Below are positions 3,549-11,084 of a stretch of 24,374 nt of DNA, in pieces. Every line of letters begins with the position of its first letter. Position 1 is the stretch's first letter. The position numbers and the translations under genes are program-made. The stretch is from a virus. Under the pieces are notes generated by a model. That model was not told the DNA's origin and ran no database searches. It saw nothing but the letters and a program-made list of their open reading frames with translations. The DNA lies in the IMG/VR virus record IMGVR_UViG_3300002460_000109, positions 9,153-33,526 of that record; one strand, given 5' to 3'.

Positions 3549-4992
3549 ACAAGAAGCCTTAGCAGAATTAGCCAAGCGTGAACTTGCCCGGCGCCATTTC
3601 CGCTATTTCTGCTTATACACTTACGACAACTACCTTGAAGGCTGGCACACCAAGCTACTCTGTGATGCACTAGAGCGAGTGGAGAAAGGCGAGATACGCT
3701 TCCTCATCATCGAAGCGCCTCCTCGTCATTCCAAGTCTGTCCACGTTTCTCAACTCTTCCCTGCATGGGTTGTAGGCAAAGAGAAGGACACTGATGTTAT
3801 CGTTGCTTCTTATTCTGGCGATCTAGCTACTGACCAAGGACGAGAAACAAGAAACCTCATTGAGACGCAGAAATACCAGAATGTTTTTAAGACGCGACTC
3901 GCTGAAGACTCTAATGCGAAGGGCAAATGGAATACAAACGGCAAAGGTTCCTACAACGCCGCGGGTGTCGGAGGCTCGATCACGGGAAGGGGTGCTGACT
4001 TCTTCATCATCGACGATGCGTTCAAAGACCGCAAAGAAGCTGACTCCATGATTATTCGTGATAATCAGTGGAAGTGGCTCAAGTCCGTCGCGTATACTCG
4101 CTTGTCTCCTCAAGGCGCAATGATTGTCATGGGTACTCGTTGGCATGAAGATGACATTGTTGGACGATTGACCGTTGGAGAAGAAAAGGAAGACTGGGTG
4201 GATTACTTTGATTACCTTGAAGGCAAACGCGCTAAATGGGTACGGCTTACACTCACCGCAATAGCTGAAAAGGACGAGCCATACCGCAAAAAAGGAGAAG
4301 CACTGTGGCCGGAACGCTTCCCCATTGAAGAACTTAACGACAAGAAACGCATGATGGGGCCTTATGAGTTCGGAGCACTCTACCAAGCCCGTCCTGTTGA
4401 CGACGCAAACCGCAAGTTTAAGAAGGAGTGGTTTCACTATCGCACATGGGCAGAAGTGGAAAAGATGCGAGTGAGGAAGTTCGCCACGATAGACCCAAAC
4501 CTGAAGAAGTCCGATGAGAGTGATTACTGCGGTGTCGCCCGAAACTACGTCAACGAACGCGGAGAATGGCACCTGAGGGCCAACAGATACCGTGTGGACT
4601 CAAGCGAAGTCATAAACCTTATCTTTCTCCTCCACGATGAGAAGTTTGAGAAGATCGGCGTAGAAGAAGGTGCGTTTTCGTATGTTGTTGCTCCTTTTCT
4701 CAAGGAAGAAATGAGGAAGCGCGGTAAGTTCCCCAACGTCGTTCCGTTGAAGCACGGAGGCCGCATGAAAGAGACACGTGTAGAAGGTTTGGTTCCGTGG
4801 TATAATAATGGACAGGTGTGGCACATCGTTGGCGAGTGTGAGGAGCTGGAGGAGGAGCTATTGGTCTTTCCAAGGGGCACACACGACGATGTTTGCGATG
4901 CCACGGCCTACATGGTCGGCTTTGCAGAAAAACCTACGCCACTTATTCAACAAAGACACGCATCAAGACCAAAAGTAAATATCGCTGTATAA
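3511..4992 (+). CDS. terL: Terminase large subunit (packaging ATPase-nuclease)
   Basis: 493 residues, the normal length. It powers DNA translocation into the prohead and cuts the concatemer. The Walker A loop is 'APPRHSKS' (69-76), a variant of the phage PPRHGKS with Ser for the middle Gly. Walker B is 'FFIIDDA' (164-170). 'MGTRWHEDD' (207-215) lies near the coupling region. The RNase-H-like nuclease shows 'TIDPN' (Asp328), a middle acidic patch 'GVEEGAF' and 'HDDVCDATAY' (458-467) supplying the metal ligands. The start overlaps the small subunit by 38 nt, indicating coupling. Unlike typical late operons, the portal does not follow at once; seven small genes intervene. Confidence 0.93.
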   Translation: MTTSQNSPDSKIKQEALAELAKRELARRHFRYFCLYTYDNYLEGWHTKLLCDALERVEKGEIRFLIIEAPPRHSKSVHVSQLFPAWVVGKEKDTDVIVASYSGDLATDQGRETRNLIETQKYQNVFKTRLAEDSNAKGKWNTNGKGSYNAAGVGGSITGRGADFFIIDDAFKDRKEADSMIIRDNQWKWLKSVAYTRLSPQGAMIVMGTRWHEDDIVGRLTVGEEKEDWVDYFDYLEGKRAKWVRLTLTAIAEKDEPYRKKGEALWPERFPIEELNDKKRMMGPYEFGALYQARPVDDANRKFKKEWFHYRTWAEVEKMRVRKFATIDPNLKKSDESDYCGVARNYVNERGEWHLRANRYRVDSSEVINLIFLLHDEKFEKIGVEEGAFSYVVAPFLKEEMRKRGKFPNVVPLKHGGRMKETRVEGLVPWYNNGQVWHIVGECEELEEELLVFPRGTHDDVCDATAYMVGFAEKPTPLIQQRHASRPKVNIAV

Positions 4993-4995
4993 ATT

Positions 4996-5220
4996 ATGAA
5001 AATAACAACGCTCAACTGGGATGACATTGTTCGAAGTTCAATGAAGGAGATTAGAGAAAGGGTTGAAAGTCCAAGTGATTACGTTATTGAGTGGGGTGTA
5101 GTTGGTTGGGGAATATTTCAACAGTTTGTTCCCAAAGCAAAAAATGGGATTACTTATCTTGGCATGAAACATCGTTTCAATGAGGAAATTGAAGATTATC
5201 GTATTATTAAGGCGATATGA
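4996..5220 (+). CDS. Hypothetical protein, 74 aa
   Basis: Starts 4 nt after the terminase stop and ends in an ATGA overlap with the next small gene, so it belongs to the operon. The sequence is mixed alpha/beta with an aromatic core ('DYVIEWGVVGWGIFQQFVP', 'NGITYLGMKHRFNEEIEDY'). No motif or family is recognised. No SD is apparent, and translation probably depends on coupling to the terminase gene. Confidence 0.65.
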   Translation: MKITTLNWDDIVRSSMKEIRERVESPSDYVIEWGVVGWGIFQQFVPKAKNGITYLGMKHRFNEEIEDYRIIKAI

Positions 5221-5369
5221 CCGAAGAAGAAACAGAAACCACAGAACCCGAATCTATCTTTCCTCGCACTCCACGGATTATTATCCCCACCTGTTGTTCC
5301 GAAGGCCGCGAAGATTGCAAACACTGTGTCCAGAAGCAAAGACCAGATAAAAGAAACGTAGGAATTTAA
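5217..5369 (+). CDS. Small cysteine-containing protein, 50 aa
   Basis: A 50-codon gene beginning in an ATGA overlap with the upstream stop and ending TAA 1 nt before the next ATG, so it fits the packing of this operon exactly. It opens with an acidic Glu/Thr-rich segment and then has 'PTCCSEGREDCKHC', a likely metal-binding knuckle (CC...C..C), before a basic tail. No family is recognised. It is one of several small Cys-pair proteins in the window. Confidence 0.6.
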   Translation: MTEEETETTEPESIFPRTPRIIIPTCCSEGREDCKHCVQKQRPDKRNVGI

Positions 5370-5370
5370 T

Positions 5371-5739
5371 ATGAAAAAGAAACAAGTTGAACCCGAAGAC
5401 AGAAAAGCCGAAGAAGTCGCCAAGAACTTACCCAAAGAACTTCCCCCTAGGGTTTCAGCGTTTCTTGGTATGCCTCAATACTTGAAGGAGCCAAAAAACT
5501 ACGAAAAGATATTCAAGGCAATCTACGAAGCGGGAAACTCCAAATGTTCTCATTCCGATGTTCTTGAGTATTCTGTGTGCAAGAAGTGTGAGGGTGCGAG
5601 ATTCAACAGGATGATGATGATGAAGAAGCTCGGATTTAAGGACGGTCAACAGTATTTAGCGTGGAGGCGTGTACACGAGAACCTCCGAACTTATCACAGA
5701 GACAAATTAGAGAAATATAATGGCATAAAAATAAAATGA
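5371..5739 (+). CDS. Small zinc-finger-like protein
   Basis: 122 residues from ATG 5371, with AGGA about 8 nt upstream as a fair SD. The N-terminal third is Lys/Glu-rich. The middle has 'KCSHSDVLEYSVCKKC', a Cys-His-Cys-Cys set that looks like a zinc finger. The C-terminal part is basic and helical ('RFNRMMMMKKLGFKD', 'RTYHRDKLEKYN'), suggesting nucleic-acid binding. It ends in an ATGA overlap with the SET-domain gene. No named family is recognised. Confidence 0.6.
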   Translation: MKKKQVEPEDRKAEEVAKNLPKELPPRVSAFLGMPQYLKEPKNYEKIFKAIYEAGNSKCSHSDVLEYSVCKKCEGARFNRMMMMKKLGFKDGQQYLAWRRVHENLRTYHRDKLEKYNGIKIK

Positions 5740-6158
5740 ATAGCCAAGAACATACCGCAGCAACATTAAACACCATCGTCAACGTGCGTATCGCCCCGTC
5801 AAAGATACACGGAGTCGGTGTCTTTGCCCTCCGAGACTTACAAGCCGGACGCAAACTTTACCTTGATGGTATTCCACAGGCTTTCCGAATATCTAAGGGA
5901 AATCTCTCAAAGCTATTCCCCGAAGTGAGGGCGCTGCTTACCGAGCGTTGGCCTCGTGTGTTCGTGGATTCTGTTGTTGCTTACCCTGATGCTTGTTATC
6001 AAGCCTATGCGAATCACTCTGAGGACTACAACTACGACTGCATCACGGATAAGCTGATTCAGGATGTGAAGAAGGACGAAGAAATTACAGAGAACTATCG
6101 TCATATCGAAGGTTGGGAAAGTGCTCATCCTTGGCTTGCAGAGAAAAAAGAGGTATAA
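5736..6158 (+). CDS. SET-domain protein (putative protein lysine methyltransferase)
   Basis: 140 residues. The SET signatures appear in order: 'RIAPSKIHGVGVFALRDL' (18-35) with the GxG turn that binds S-adenosylmethionine, 'YANHSEDYN' (91-99) matching the NHS core, and 'VKKDEEITENY' (111-121) matching the GEEI-T-x-x-Y end where a catalytic Tyr sits. The length is that of a minimal SET domain without pre- or post-SET cysteines. SET enzymes methylate lysines on proteins; the target here is unknown and could be a virion or a host protein. The start overlaps the upstream stop (ATGA), and the TAA stop lies inside the next promoter's -10. Activity is inferred from motifs only. Confidence 0.75.
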   Translation: MNSQEHTAATLNTIVNVRIAPSKIHGVGVFALRDLQAGRKLYLDGIPQAFRISKGNLSKLFPEVRALLTERWPRVFVDSVVAYPDACYQAYANHSEDYNYDCITDKLIQDVKKDEEITENYRHIEGWESAHPWLAEKKEV

Positions 6159-6159
6159 T
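6150..6159 (+). promoter_or_regulatory. Promoter -10 (GAGGTATAAT)
   Basis: TATAAT (6154-6159) overlaps the stop codon of the SET gene. The expected start near 6166 gives a ~30-nt leader with no SD before ATG 6196. It would give the virion block an internal promoter. Confidence 0.5.
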
Positions 6160-6195
6160 TACTAGAACAAGTTTTATTAAAACATAAACAAATCT

Positions 6196-6594
6196 ATGGG
6201 AAGAAAAGCAAACGCAGTTGTCGAGGGTGCTGTTGATGAAGCAGTTGTCCCCGCAAAGGTTGAGGAAGTCGAGACTCCAAAAGCAAAAGGTGTAAGTTAC
6301 TCGCTCACCGCATCGTTTAAGACGATTACTCGTGAAGGTGATCGTATTACCCACAAGTACAAAGGTGTAGGTGCATCACTCGCAGAAGCCATTGAGTCGG
6401 TTGTTGGTAGCGAAGAAGACTTGGTTGATGAGTATAACAAGCCATTTCCAAAAGGGATAAACATTCTCGTCAACGTAGTCGTAAGGACATCTGCTGGATA
6501 CGAGTTCTCCCGTGCGCTCGCTCCTCATGTCGCAGTAAGCATCTTGCAGAACAAGAACGTTGCATTAGCCGCCAAATTGCTTGGAGTATTATGA
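6196..6594 (+). CDS. Hypothetical phage protein, 132 aa
   Basis: Begins with a basic start and an Ala/Val/Glu-rich, probably disordered segment (1-33). A compact domain follows with alternating beta-like stretches ('VSYSLTASFKTITREGDRIT', 'INILVNVVVRTSAGYEF') and a helical end ('VAVSILQNKNVALAAKLLG'). No family is recognised. It sits between the SET gene and the portal with its own candidate promoter, and ends in an ATGA overlap with the next gene. Confidence 0.65.
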   Translation: MGRKANAVVEGAVDEAVVPAKVEEVETPKAKGVSYSLTASFKTITREGDRITHKYKGVGASLAEAIESVVGSEEDLVDEYNKPFPKGINILVNVVVRTSAGYEFSRALAPHVAVSILQNKNVALAAKLLGVL

Positions 6595-6815
6595 ATCACC
6601 AATGCGTAAAGTGTAAGGCAACATATCAAAGTGATGATGTTGATGCGTATTTGTGTCTCTCATGCACAGAGGCAAAGAAAGCCATTGCCGCACAAATTGA
6701 CGCGCAATTCGCCAATCGCCCAAGGTCAGAGCCAACTTCCGAACTGAGGCAGTTTGAGGCTAGCTCAACTACGAGGATGGTTGATGGAAGACAAGTAACA
6801 ATCGGACGCGCATGA
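6591..6815 (+). CDS. Small zinc-ribbon protein, 74 aa
   Basis: The N-terminal 26 residues hold two CxxC pairs, 'CVKC' (5-8) and 'CLSC' (22-25), spaced as in a zinc ribbon. A helical, Ala-rich middle and a polar tail follow. ATGA overlaps at both ends fix the start and show coupling. The function is unknown; nucleic-acid or protein binding is likely for such ribbons. Confidence 0.65.
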   Translation: MNHQCVKCKATYQSDDVDAYLCLSCTEAKKAIAAQIDAQFANRPRSEPTSELRQFEASSTTRMVDGRQVTIGRA

Positions 6816-7036
6816 AAGCAGTAATTGAAATTATGGGCAAGAAATACGAAGGGGAAGGTGCAACTCCCCGTGAGGCTATTGCCAACATTCCGTTCAAGGG
6901 ATTTGCTCGTTCAATGTCCAAGCTCACTGTAGATAAGAAAACTATTATTCTTGCTCCTATGCAGACAATGAGACTGTTTGCTCCAAATCCAACGATCAAG
7001 GAAGTTAACGTAAAATCCATTTCGCTAAGATTCTAA
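6812..7036 (+). CDS. Hypothetical protein, 74 aa
   Basis: ATGA overlap with the upstream stop and a 3-nt gap to the portal. The protein reads as a small beta-rich fold ('KAVIEIMGKKYEGEGATPRE', 'LTVDKKTIILAPMQTMRLF', 'VNVKSISLRF'). No family is recognised. Its position next to the portal suggests a packaging or head-assembly accessory, but that is position only. Confidence 0.6.
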   Translation: MKAVIEIMGKKYEGEGATPREAIANIPFKGFARSMSKLTVDKKTIILAPMQTMRLFAPNPTIKEVNVKSISLRF

Positions 7037-7039
7037 TCT

Positions 7040-8851
7040 ATGTTCCCTGAAAACATCTTCCAGTATATAACCGCCGAAGAGAATAAGTTTGACACTGAAG
7101 AGGTGTCCGTTGGTTCAAATTGGAGATGGAACTTCAAAACTCACACACAAATGATCTTCCACCTCAAGAACGGCGTGTTCTTTCAAGGTGAAAACGACTG
7201 GATGAGAGCGTTCAAGAACATCATGGAACCTGTCCTTTCTTTGGCGTACTGGACTGAGGACATCGAGGTAAAAGATGTGGTGTTCTTCATTGAAAACATG
7301 CCGGGACGCGTGGCTTCATTCTTCATCAAGAAATATCACGATGAGGTTTACGTTCGCGAACATGACTTGGATGAGATGTTTGACGAGATAACCGAGTCCG
7401 ATGTGGACTATGGTGGTGTTCTTGTCGAAATGATTTCCGAGAAACGTCCCAAGGTACTTCCACTTCCTCGGGTAGCGTTCTGCGACCAAACAGAGATGAT
7501 GGGTGGCCCGATAGGATTCAAGCTCTATCTCTCTCCTGCGAAACTCCGCCAGATGGAAAAGTCTGGCTGGTTCAAGAAAGAGAACGGTGCTACGGGAACG
7601 GCTAGCGAACTCATTGACTTAGCGACATTTGAGAAAACTGCCGACGGACAACTTGGGCAGAAAAAGAACACCACAACAGGCAAACAGATTGAGGTGTATA
7701 TCGTTCGTGGAGACTTGCCGCTTAGCTACCTTGACGACGGCGGAGACAAAGAAACAATGGAGGGACAACTGCAAATCGTTGCTTTTTATACTGACAAAGA
7801 CAAGAAAAAACAATACTTCACCTGCTATCGAAAGAAAGAGGACGAGGGGTCAATCCTCTCCTTCTCCTCACAGAAAATCACTGGTCGAGCACTTGGCCGT
7901 GGATGGGGAGAGCGTATGTTACATCCTCAGATTTGGACAAACTTCTTGGAGATTCACAAAACACAGATGCTCCAAGCAGCGGCTAAGGTTCCGTTGTGGA
8001 CTGACGACGAGACATTTGCGAACAGACATCAGGTTCAGGATATGGAAAATCTTGAGCTTATGACACTCAAGGAGGGTCGTCGTGTTGGACAAGTCCCGAC
8101 AGCGGCAACCGCAAACATCGCCCTTTTCAAAGATGGAGTGAACTCATGGTTTGAATACGCACAGTACGCAGGAGCCGCTTTTGACCCGATGATGGGCAAA
8201 GAGGCCAATTCAGGTACGACGTTCCGAGGTCAAGACCAAATCGTGCAACAAGGTCGTGGCCCACATGACCGACTCCGTGGCAAACGTGCTAAGTTCATCG
8301 AGGAGATTTACCGCAAGCGCATAATCCCCGATATTAAGAAAGAGATACTGAAAGGTAAGAAGTTCTTGGCCACTCTTTCTGGTGATGAGATGCTGTGGGT
8401 CTGTGATGAGCTGGCAATCAAGGAATGGAACAAGAACTACGCCAACAAGGTCATTGATGGACAGGATTTTGCTGAGGGTGAAAAAGAAGCGTGGATGGAA
8501 CAGTGGAAGCAGGAGTTCAAGAAGAAGGGTAGTCAGCACTTGCTCAAGATACTTGAAAAGGAGTTCGAGGGGATCGAATTACGGGCAGGTATCAACGTGG
8601 CGGGGAAACAGAAAGATCTCAAAGCATTATCCGACAAGGTTCTTGCTATCTTCCAGCTTGTCATATCTAACCCTGCGGCGTTTCAACAGGGTATGCAGGT
8701 TCCGGGCATGTCAGCGGCATTTGATAACATTTTGGAGTATTCTGGCGTGAATAAGGCTGACTTCTACGGCTTTACGCAGAAACTCGCACAACAACCGCAA
8801 ATGCCACAACAGCAACCCGCCCAATTACCAGCTCAAGCAATGGCACTGTGA
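7040..8851 (+). CDS. Portal protein
   Basis: 603 residues, in the portal size range, downstream of terminase and upstream of scaffold and capsid. The N-terminal part ('NGVFFQGENDWMRAFKNIMEPVLSLAYW') and the central section ('AAKVPLWTDDETFANRHQVQ', 'SGTTFRGQDQIVQQGRGPHD') read like the clip/wing and helical stem regions of phage portals. The C-terminal end is a Gln/Pro-rich tail. It forms the dodecameric DNA channel at the capsid vertex. No enzymatic motif applies, so the call rests on size, order and general resemblance. It ends in a GTGA overlap with the next gene. Confidence 0.75.
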   Translation: MFPENIFQYITAEENKFDTEEVSVGSNWRWNFKTHTQMIFHLKNGVFFQGENDWMRAFKNIMEPVLSLAYWTEDIEVKDVVFFIENMPGRVASFFIKKYHDEVYVREHDLDEMFDEITESDVDYGGVLVEMISEKRPKVLPLPRVAFCDQTEMMGGPIGFKLYLSPAKLRQMEKSGWFKKENGATGTASELIDLATFEKTADGQLGQKKNTTTGKQIEVYIVRGDLPLSYLDDGGDKETMEGQLQIVAFYTDKDKKKQYFTCYRKKEDEGSILSFSSQKITGRALGRGWGERMLHPQIWTNFLEIHKTQMLQAAAKVPLWTDDETFANRHQVQDMENLELMTLKEGRRVGQVPTAATANIALFKDGVNSWFEYAQYAGAAFDPMMGKEANSGTTFRGQDQIVQQGRGPHDRLRGKRAKFIEEIYRKRIIPDIKKEILKGKKFLATLSGDEMLWVCDELAIKEWNKNYANKVIDGQDFAEGEKEAWMEQWKQEFKKKGSQHLLKILEKEFEGIELRAGINVAGKQKDLKALSDKVLAIFQLVISNPAAFQQGMQVPGMSAAFDNILEYSGVNKADFYGFTQKLAQQPQMPQQQPAQLPAQAMAL

Positions 8852-9081
8852 ACGAACGCGAAATAGTAAAAATCCGTGGCTTCATCAACGAAAAGGAAAT
8901 GTCCGAAGCGGTACGGGTTTTGTTAATGCGGAACTTCTTAGCAAAGAAAACCAACGCCGATGTGTACACCCTCGCGGCTCAAACCTTAGCAGTGCAGTTC
9001 CTCTCCGAAGCATGGGTCGAGATGGAGAGACACAAGAACGAGCCGAAGAAGGAAGGGCAGAAATCTGCAAATTATTTGTAG
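8848..9081 (+). CDS. Hypothetical protein, 77 aa
   Basis: GTG start inside the portal stop (GTGA overlap), so it is translationally coupled to the portal. The protein is almost entirely helical ('EKEMSEAVRVLLMRNFL', 'VYTLAAQTLAVQFLSEAW') with a Lys-rich tail. No family is recognised. A small head-assembly or portal-associated factor is possible from position. Confidence 0.6.
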   Translation: MNEREIVKIRGFINEKEMSEAVRVLLMRNFLAKKTNADVYTLAAQTLAVQFLSEAWVEMERHKNEPKKEGQKSANYL

Positions 9082-9098
9082 GGACTTTTATAAAATAA

Positions 9099-9107
9099 TG
9101 GTATAAT
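9099..9107 (+). promoter_or_regulatory. Extended -10 promoter (TGGTATAAT), leaderless
   Basis: TATAAT at 9102-9107 with the TGG extension. The expected start, 7 nt on, is exactly the A of ATG 9114, so the message would be leaderless. It opens a three-gene unit closed by the terminator at 10352-10380. Confidence 0.7.
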
Positions 9108-9113
9108 AAGGAC

Positions 9114-9572
9114 ATGGTCAATAAAGAAAAATTTGTTCTCCCAACAATCATAGCTCTGTTAGCTGTTATCGTTGGACTGTTCGCTTTTGTCAGTAATGTT
9201 CGTCCGGCTGGTGCAAGTGCGCCTGTTTATGAGTCTAATTATTCAACGACAACTCGTTCTACCGATGCTTCCGCAACGTATAGCAGCAGGGTGTGCACAG
9301 GTTCGTGTCAGATCGCTTCGATCATCATAGTTCAGCCGGCGACAGCAGGTTATCTTCGTTTTTGGGACGCAACGACCACTGCAACATCGACCATTCAAAG
9401 TGATGTAGCAAGCTCCACCGCCTCGCTCACACTTGGAAAAGCTATTGCCAGAGTTTTGAGTGCATCAGACGTGTTCGGATTCTTGCAGATAGACGCGACG
9501 ATGAATAACGGTATCGTGCTTGAGACTTCCACTGGATTTGATGGCGAGTATATTATTACTTGGAAGAAATAA
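9114..9572 (+). CDS. Exported Ser/Thr-rich protein, 152 aa
   Basis: The N-terminus is a Sec signal or anchor: basic residues, a hydrophobic core ('LPTIIALLAVIVGLFAF', about 8-25) and 'PAGASA' as a possible cleavage site near 36. The mature part is Ser/Thr/Ala-rich, beta-like ('YLRFWDATTTATSTIQ') with a close Cys pair ('CTGSC') that could form a disulfide outside the cell. I do not recognise the family. It is the first gene of a self-contained cassette inside the virion operon and appears to be translated from a leaderless mRNA. Surface display or superinfection exclusion are possible roles, unproven. Confidence 0.65.
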   Translation: MVNKEKFVLPTIIALLAVIVGLFAFVSNVRPAGASAPVYESNYSTTTRSTDASATYSSRVCTGSCQIASIIIVQPATAGYLRFWDATTTATSTIQSDVASSTASLTLGKAIARVLSASDVFGFLQIDATMNNGIVLETSTGFDGEYIITWKK

Positions 9573-9573
9573 C

Positions 9574-9708
9574 ATGATAAAAAAACTCACATCACTCGCA
9601 GATAAGTTTGGCATCGCAGGAAAGAATCGGAAGCCTGGCTTGAAAGAGAAACTGGCAAAGGTTGAAACAAAGGTCGAAGCAACCGAGAAGAAATCAAAGA
9701 AGAAATAA
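9574..9708 (+). CDS. Small Lys-rich protein, 44 aa
   Basis: ATG 9574 lies 1 nt after the upstream stop (an upstream in-frame start at 9520 would overlap that gene deeply and is rejected). The product is a basic amphipathic helix with 'KEKLAKVETKVEATEKKSKKK' features at the C-terminus. No family is recognised. It may bind nucleic acid or acidic surfaces. Confidence 0.5.
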   Translation: MIKKLTSLADKFGIAGKNRKPGLKEKLAKVETKVEATEKKSKKK

Positions 9709-9729
9709 TTATCAATTTATAAATTAACT

Positions 9730-10254
9730 ATGAATCAAAAACTTATTACTGTCGGTGTCGTTCTCGCTCTGGTGCTCGGTATCGCTGGCTTTTTCATGGG
9801 AGGCAAAACGATCATCAACACTCCTGCTGGTGCTGCTGTGAGTTCGTTTTTTACTGAAAATGATTACGGTTATGGAGGAGTCGCACTTCGTTCTGAACGA
9901 GTCAAATTGGTTGGTACAGCCGCTTCAACAACGGTATGCGTAATTCCTGCCCCAAGAACAGCATCTTCAACTGTAGAAAAAATTTCATACGCAGCGACAT
10001 CTGCAACGGGAACTGATATGGATCTGATTATTTACAAATCAGTATCAGCGTATCTCGCAACTACTGCAATAACAGATCGAGTTGTGCTTTCGGCAAATAC
10101 GAATATGCGTGTGGTAGCAACATCAAGTACACTGGGTAATACAATTTATGCTCCTGGAGATGTCCTTGTTTTTCGTTCAACAGTTGCTGGTGGTGGTAAC
10201 GGAGTTTCGAGTCCAACAAACGGTGGATGCCAAGCAAGCTGGATACTGCTTTAG
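9730..10254 (+). CDS. Exported protein with N-terminal signal, 174 aa
   Basis: Residues 5-25 ('LITVGVVLALVLGIAGFFMG') are a signal peptide or anchor with 'PAGAA' just after as a possible cleavage zone. The mature part is Ser/Thr/Ala-rich and beta-like ('TTVCVIPAPRTASSTVEKIS', 'GDVLVFRSTVAGGGNG') and ends at 'GCQASWILL'. Organisation and composition match the first gene of the cassette (9114), suggesting the same structural class. No family is recognised. The upstream 21 nt are AT-rich without SD. The gene ends 22 nt before a long hairpin and 98 nt before the terminator. Confidence 0.65.
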   Translation: MNQKLITVGVVLALVLGIAGFFMGGKTIINTPAGAAVSSFFTENDYGYGGVALRSERVKLVGTAASTTVCVIPAPRTASSTVEKISYAATSATGTDMDLIIYKSVSAYLATTAITDRVVLSANTNMRVVATSSTLGNTIYAPGDVLVFRSTVAGGGNGVSSPTNGGCQASWILL

Positions 10255-10275
10255 AACTTTGACAACTGAATAGCG

Positions 10276-10336
10276 GAAACGACCAAACACTTGCGGCATC
10301 CGATCGGGGCTACAAGGGAAGTTTCTTGGTCGTTTC
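10276..10336 (+). promoter_or_regulatory. Perfect 11-bp hairpin in the 3' untranslated region
   Basis: GAAACGACCAA (10276-10286) and TTGGTCGTTTC (10326-10336) are perfect inverted repeats. The loop holds an inner CTTG/CAAG helix (10290-10293 with 10313-10316) and a CCGATCGG palindrome (10300-10307). It lies just before the terminator, so it may protect the transcript end or be a protein-binding or processing site. The whole 10255-10449 gap has no convincing gene. A TTGACA at 10259-10264 lacks a matching -10. Confidence 0.6.
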
Positions 10337-10351
10337 TTCTCTTGTTGTTCC

Positions 10352-10380
10352 AACCGGGTGTCGCAAGGCACTCGGTTTTT
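10352..10380 (+). terminator. Strong rho-independent terminator with GCAA loop
   Basis: AACCGGGTGTC (10352-10362) pairs with GGCACTCGGTT (10367-10377) over an 11-bp stem capped by GCAA, running into five T. It closes the cassette begun at 9099. Scaffold and capsid genes downstream would need read-through or another promoter that I cannot identify clearly. Confidence 0.88.
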
Positions 10381-10449
10381 GGTTATGCCACCACAAAAGG
10401 CGAATATGTTTATTCTTGTACATTTAACACAAGAGAACTAAAACTAGTT

Positions 10450-11034
10450 ATGATTACTATGGATGAAAACAATCAAGACGGTGCCGCTGACGTAACCAAC
10501 GGAGGAGAAGGAGGCGGAGTGCAAGAGTTTAAGCTCTCGAAAGATGAGTACGATAAGCTCAAGTCGCACGAAGCCACTGTTGGGTCGCTCAAACGAGATC
10601 TCAAGGACTTGAAAAAGCAACTTGAGGGAAAAACGGAGACCACGACAGAAACTCCTAAAAACCAAACAGAAGAATTTGGTCTTTTACAAAAATCCTATCT
10701 TCGTTCGGCCGGAATCACCGACCCAGACGAAGTGGAACTCGCCAAAGAGATCAGTAAGAAGTGGGGAATGGATGTTGATACACTCGTCGATGATGAGGAC
10801 TTCAAAGCCAAACTTGAGAAAATCCGAACGACAAAAGCTAACGCTAAAGCTACAGCAGTAGAAGGTGGTGGAGGGTCGTCGGGTGGAGCCAAGAACACAC
10901 TGGAATACTGGTCTCAGAAAGGTGAACTTCCGTCGCAAAAGGATGTGCCAGACCGCAAGACTCGTGCTGATATTAGCCGTAAACTGGCTCAAAACAGTAG
11001 GGGCGGTGGTGGAGGTACATTCTATAACGAATAG
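10450..11034 (+). CDS. Scaffold-like capsid assembly protein
   Basis: 194 residues from ATG 10450 (ATG 10459 is also possible; the upstream in-frame extension to 10291 crosses the terminator and is rejected). The protein is acidic to mixed-charge and helical. A coiled coil ('EFKLSKDEYDKLKSHEATVG', 'LKRDLKDLKKQLEG', about 27-58) is followed by 'FGLLQKSYLRSAGITDPDEV'. A Gly/Ser linker and the C-terminal piece 'LEYWSQKGELPSQKDVPDR' with 'ADISRKLAQ' then close the protein, a typical scaffold end. The position directly before the capsid gene is the classic scaffold slot. No protease motif is seen. Confidence 0.7.
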   Translation: MITMDENNQDGAADVTNGGEGGGVQEFKLSKDEYDKLKSHEATVGSLKRDLKDLKKQLEGKTETTTETPKNQTEEFGLLQKSYLRSAGITDPDEVELAKEISKKWGMDVDTLVDDEDFKAKLEKIRTTKANAKATAVEGGGGSSGGAKNTLEYWSQKGELPSQKDVPDRKTRADISRKLAQNSRGGGGGTFYNE

Positions 11035-11084
11035 GAAAAGGACGGATTCTTCTAATTAACCATTATTGACTAATTAGAAACTAT

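Noticed and set aside
4798-4806. TGGTATAAT inside the terminase large subunit gene
   Set aside because: It encodes Trp-Tyr-Asn in a well-behaved coding stretch with no start codon at leaderless distance, so it is most likely coincidence.
3823-4904. Long minus-strand frames (up to 249 codons) under the terminase gene
   Set aside because: They are shadows of a strongly conserved + strand gene, with no start signals and no recognisable domains.
10259-10290. TTGACA (-35-like) at 10259-10264
   Set aside because: No -10 hexamer at 16-18 bp; the sequence downstream belongs to the 11-bp hairpin.
10385-10441. 18-codon ORF after the cassette terminator
   Set aside because: It has no SD, no coupling and no recognisable sequence; too short to support.
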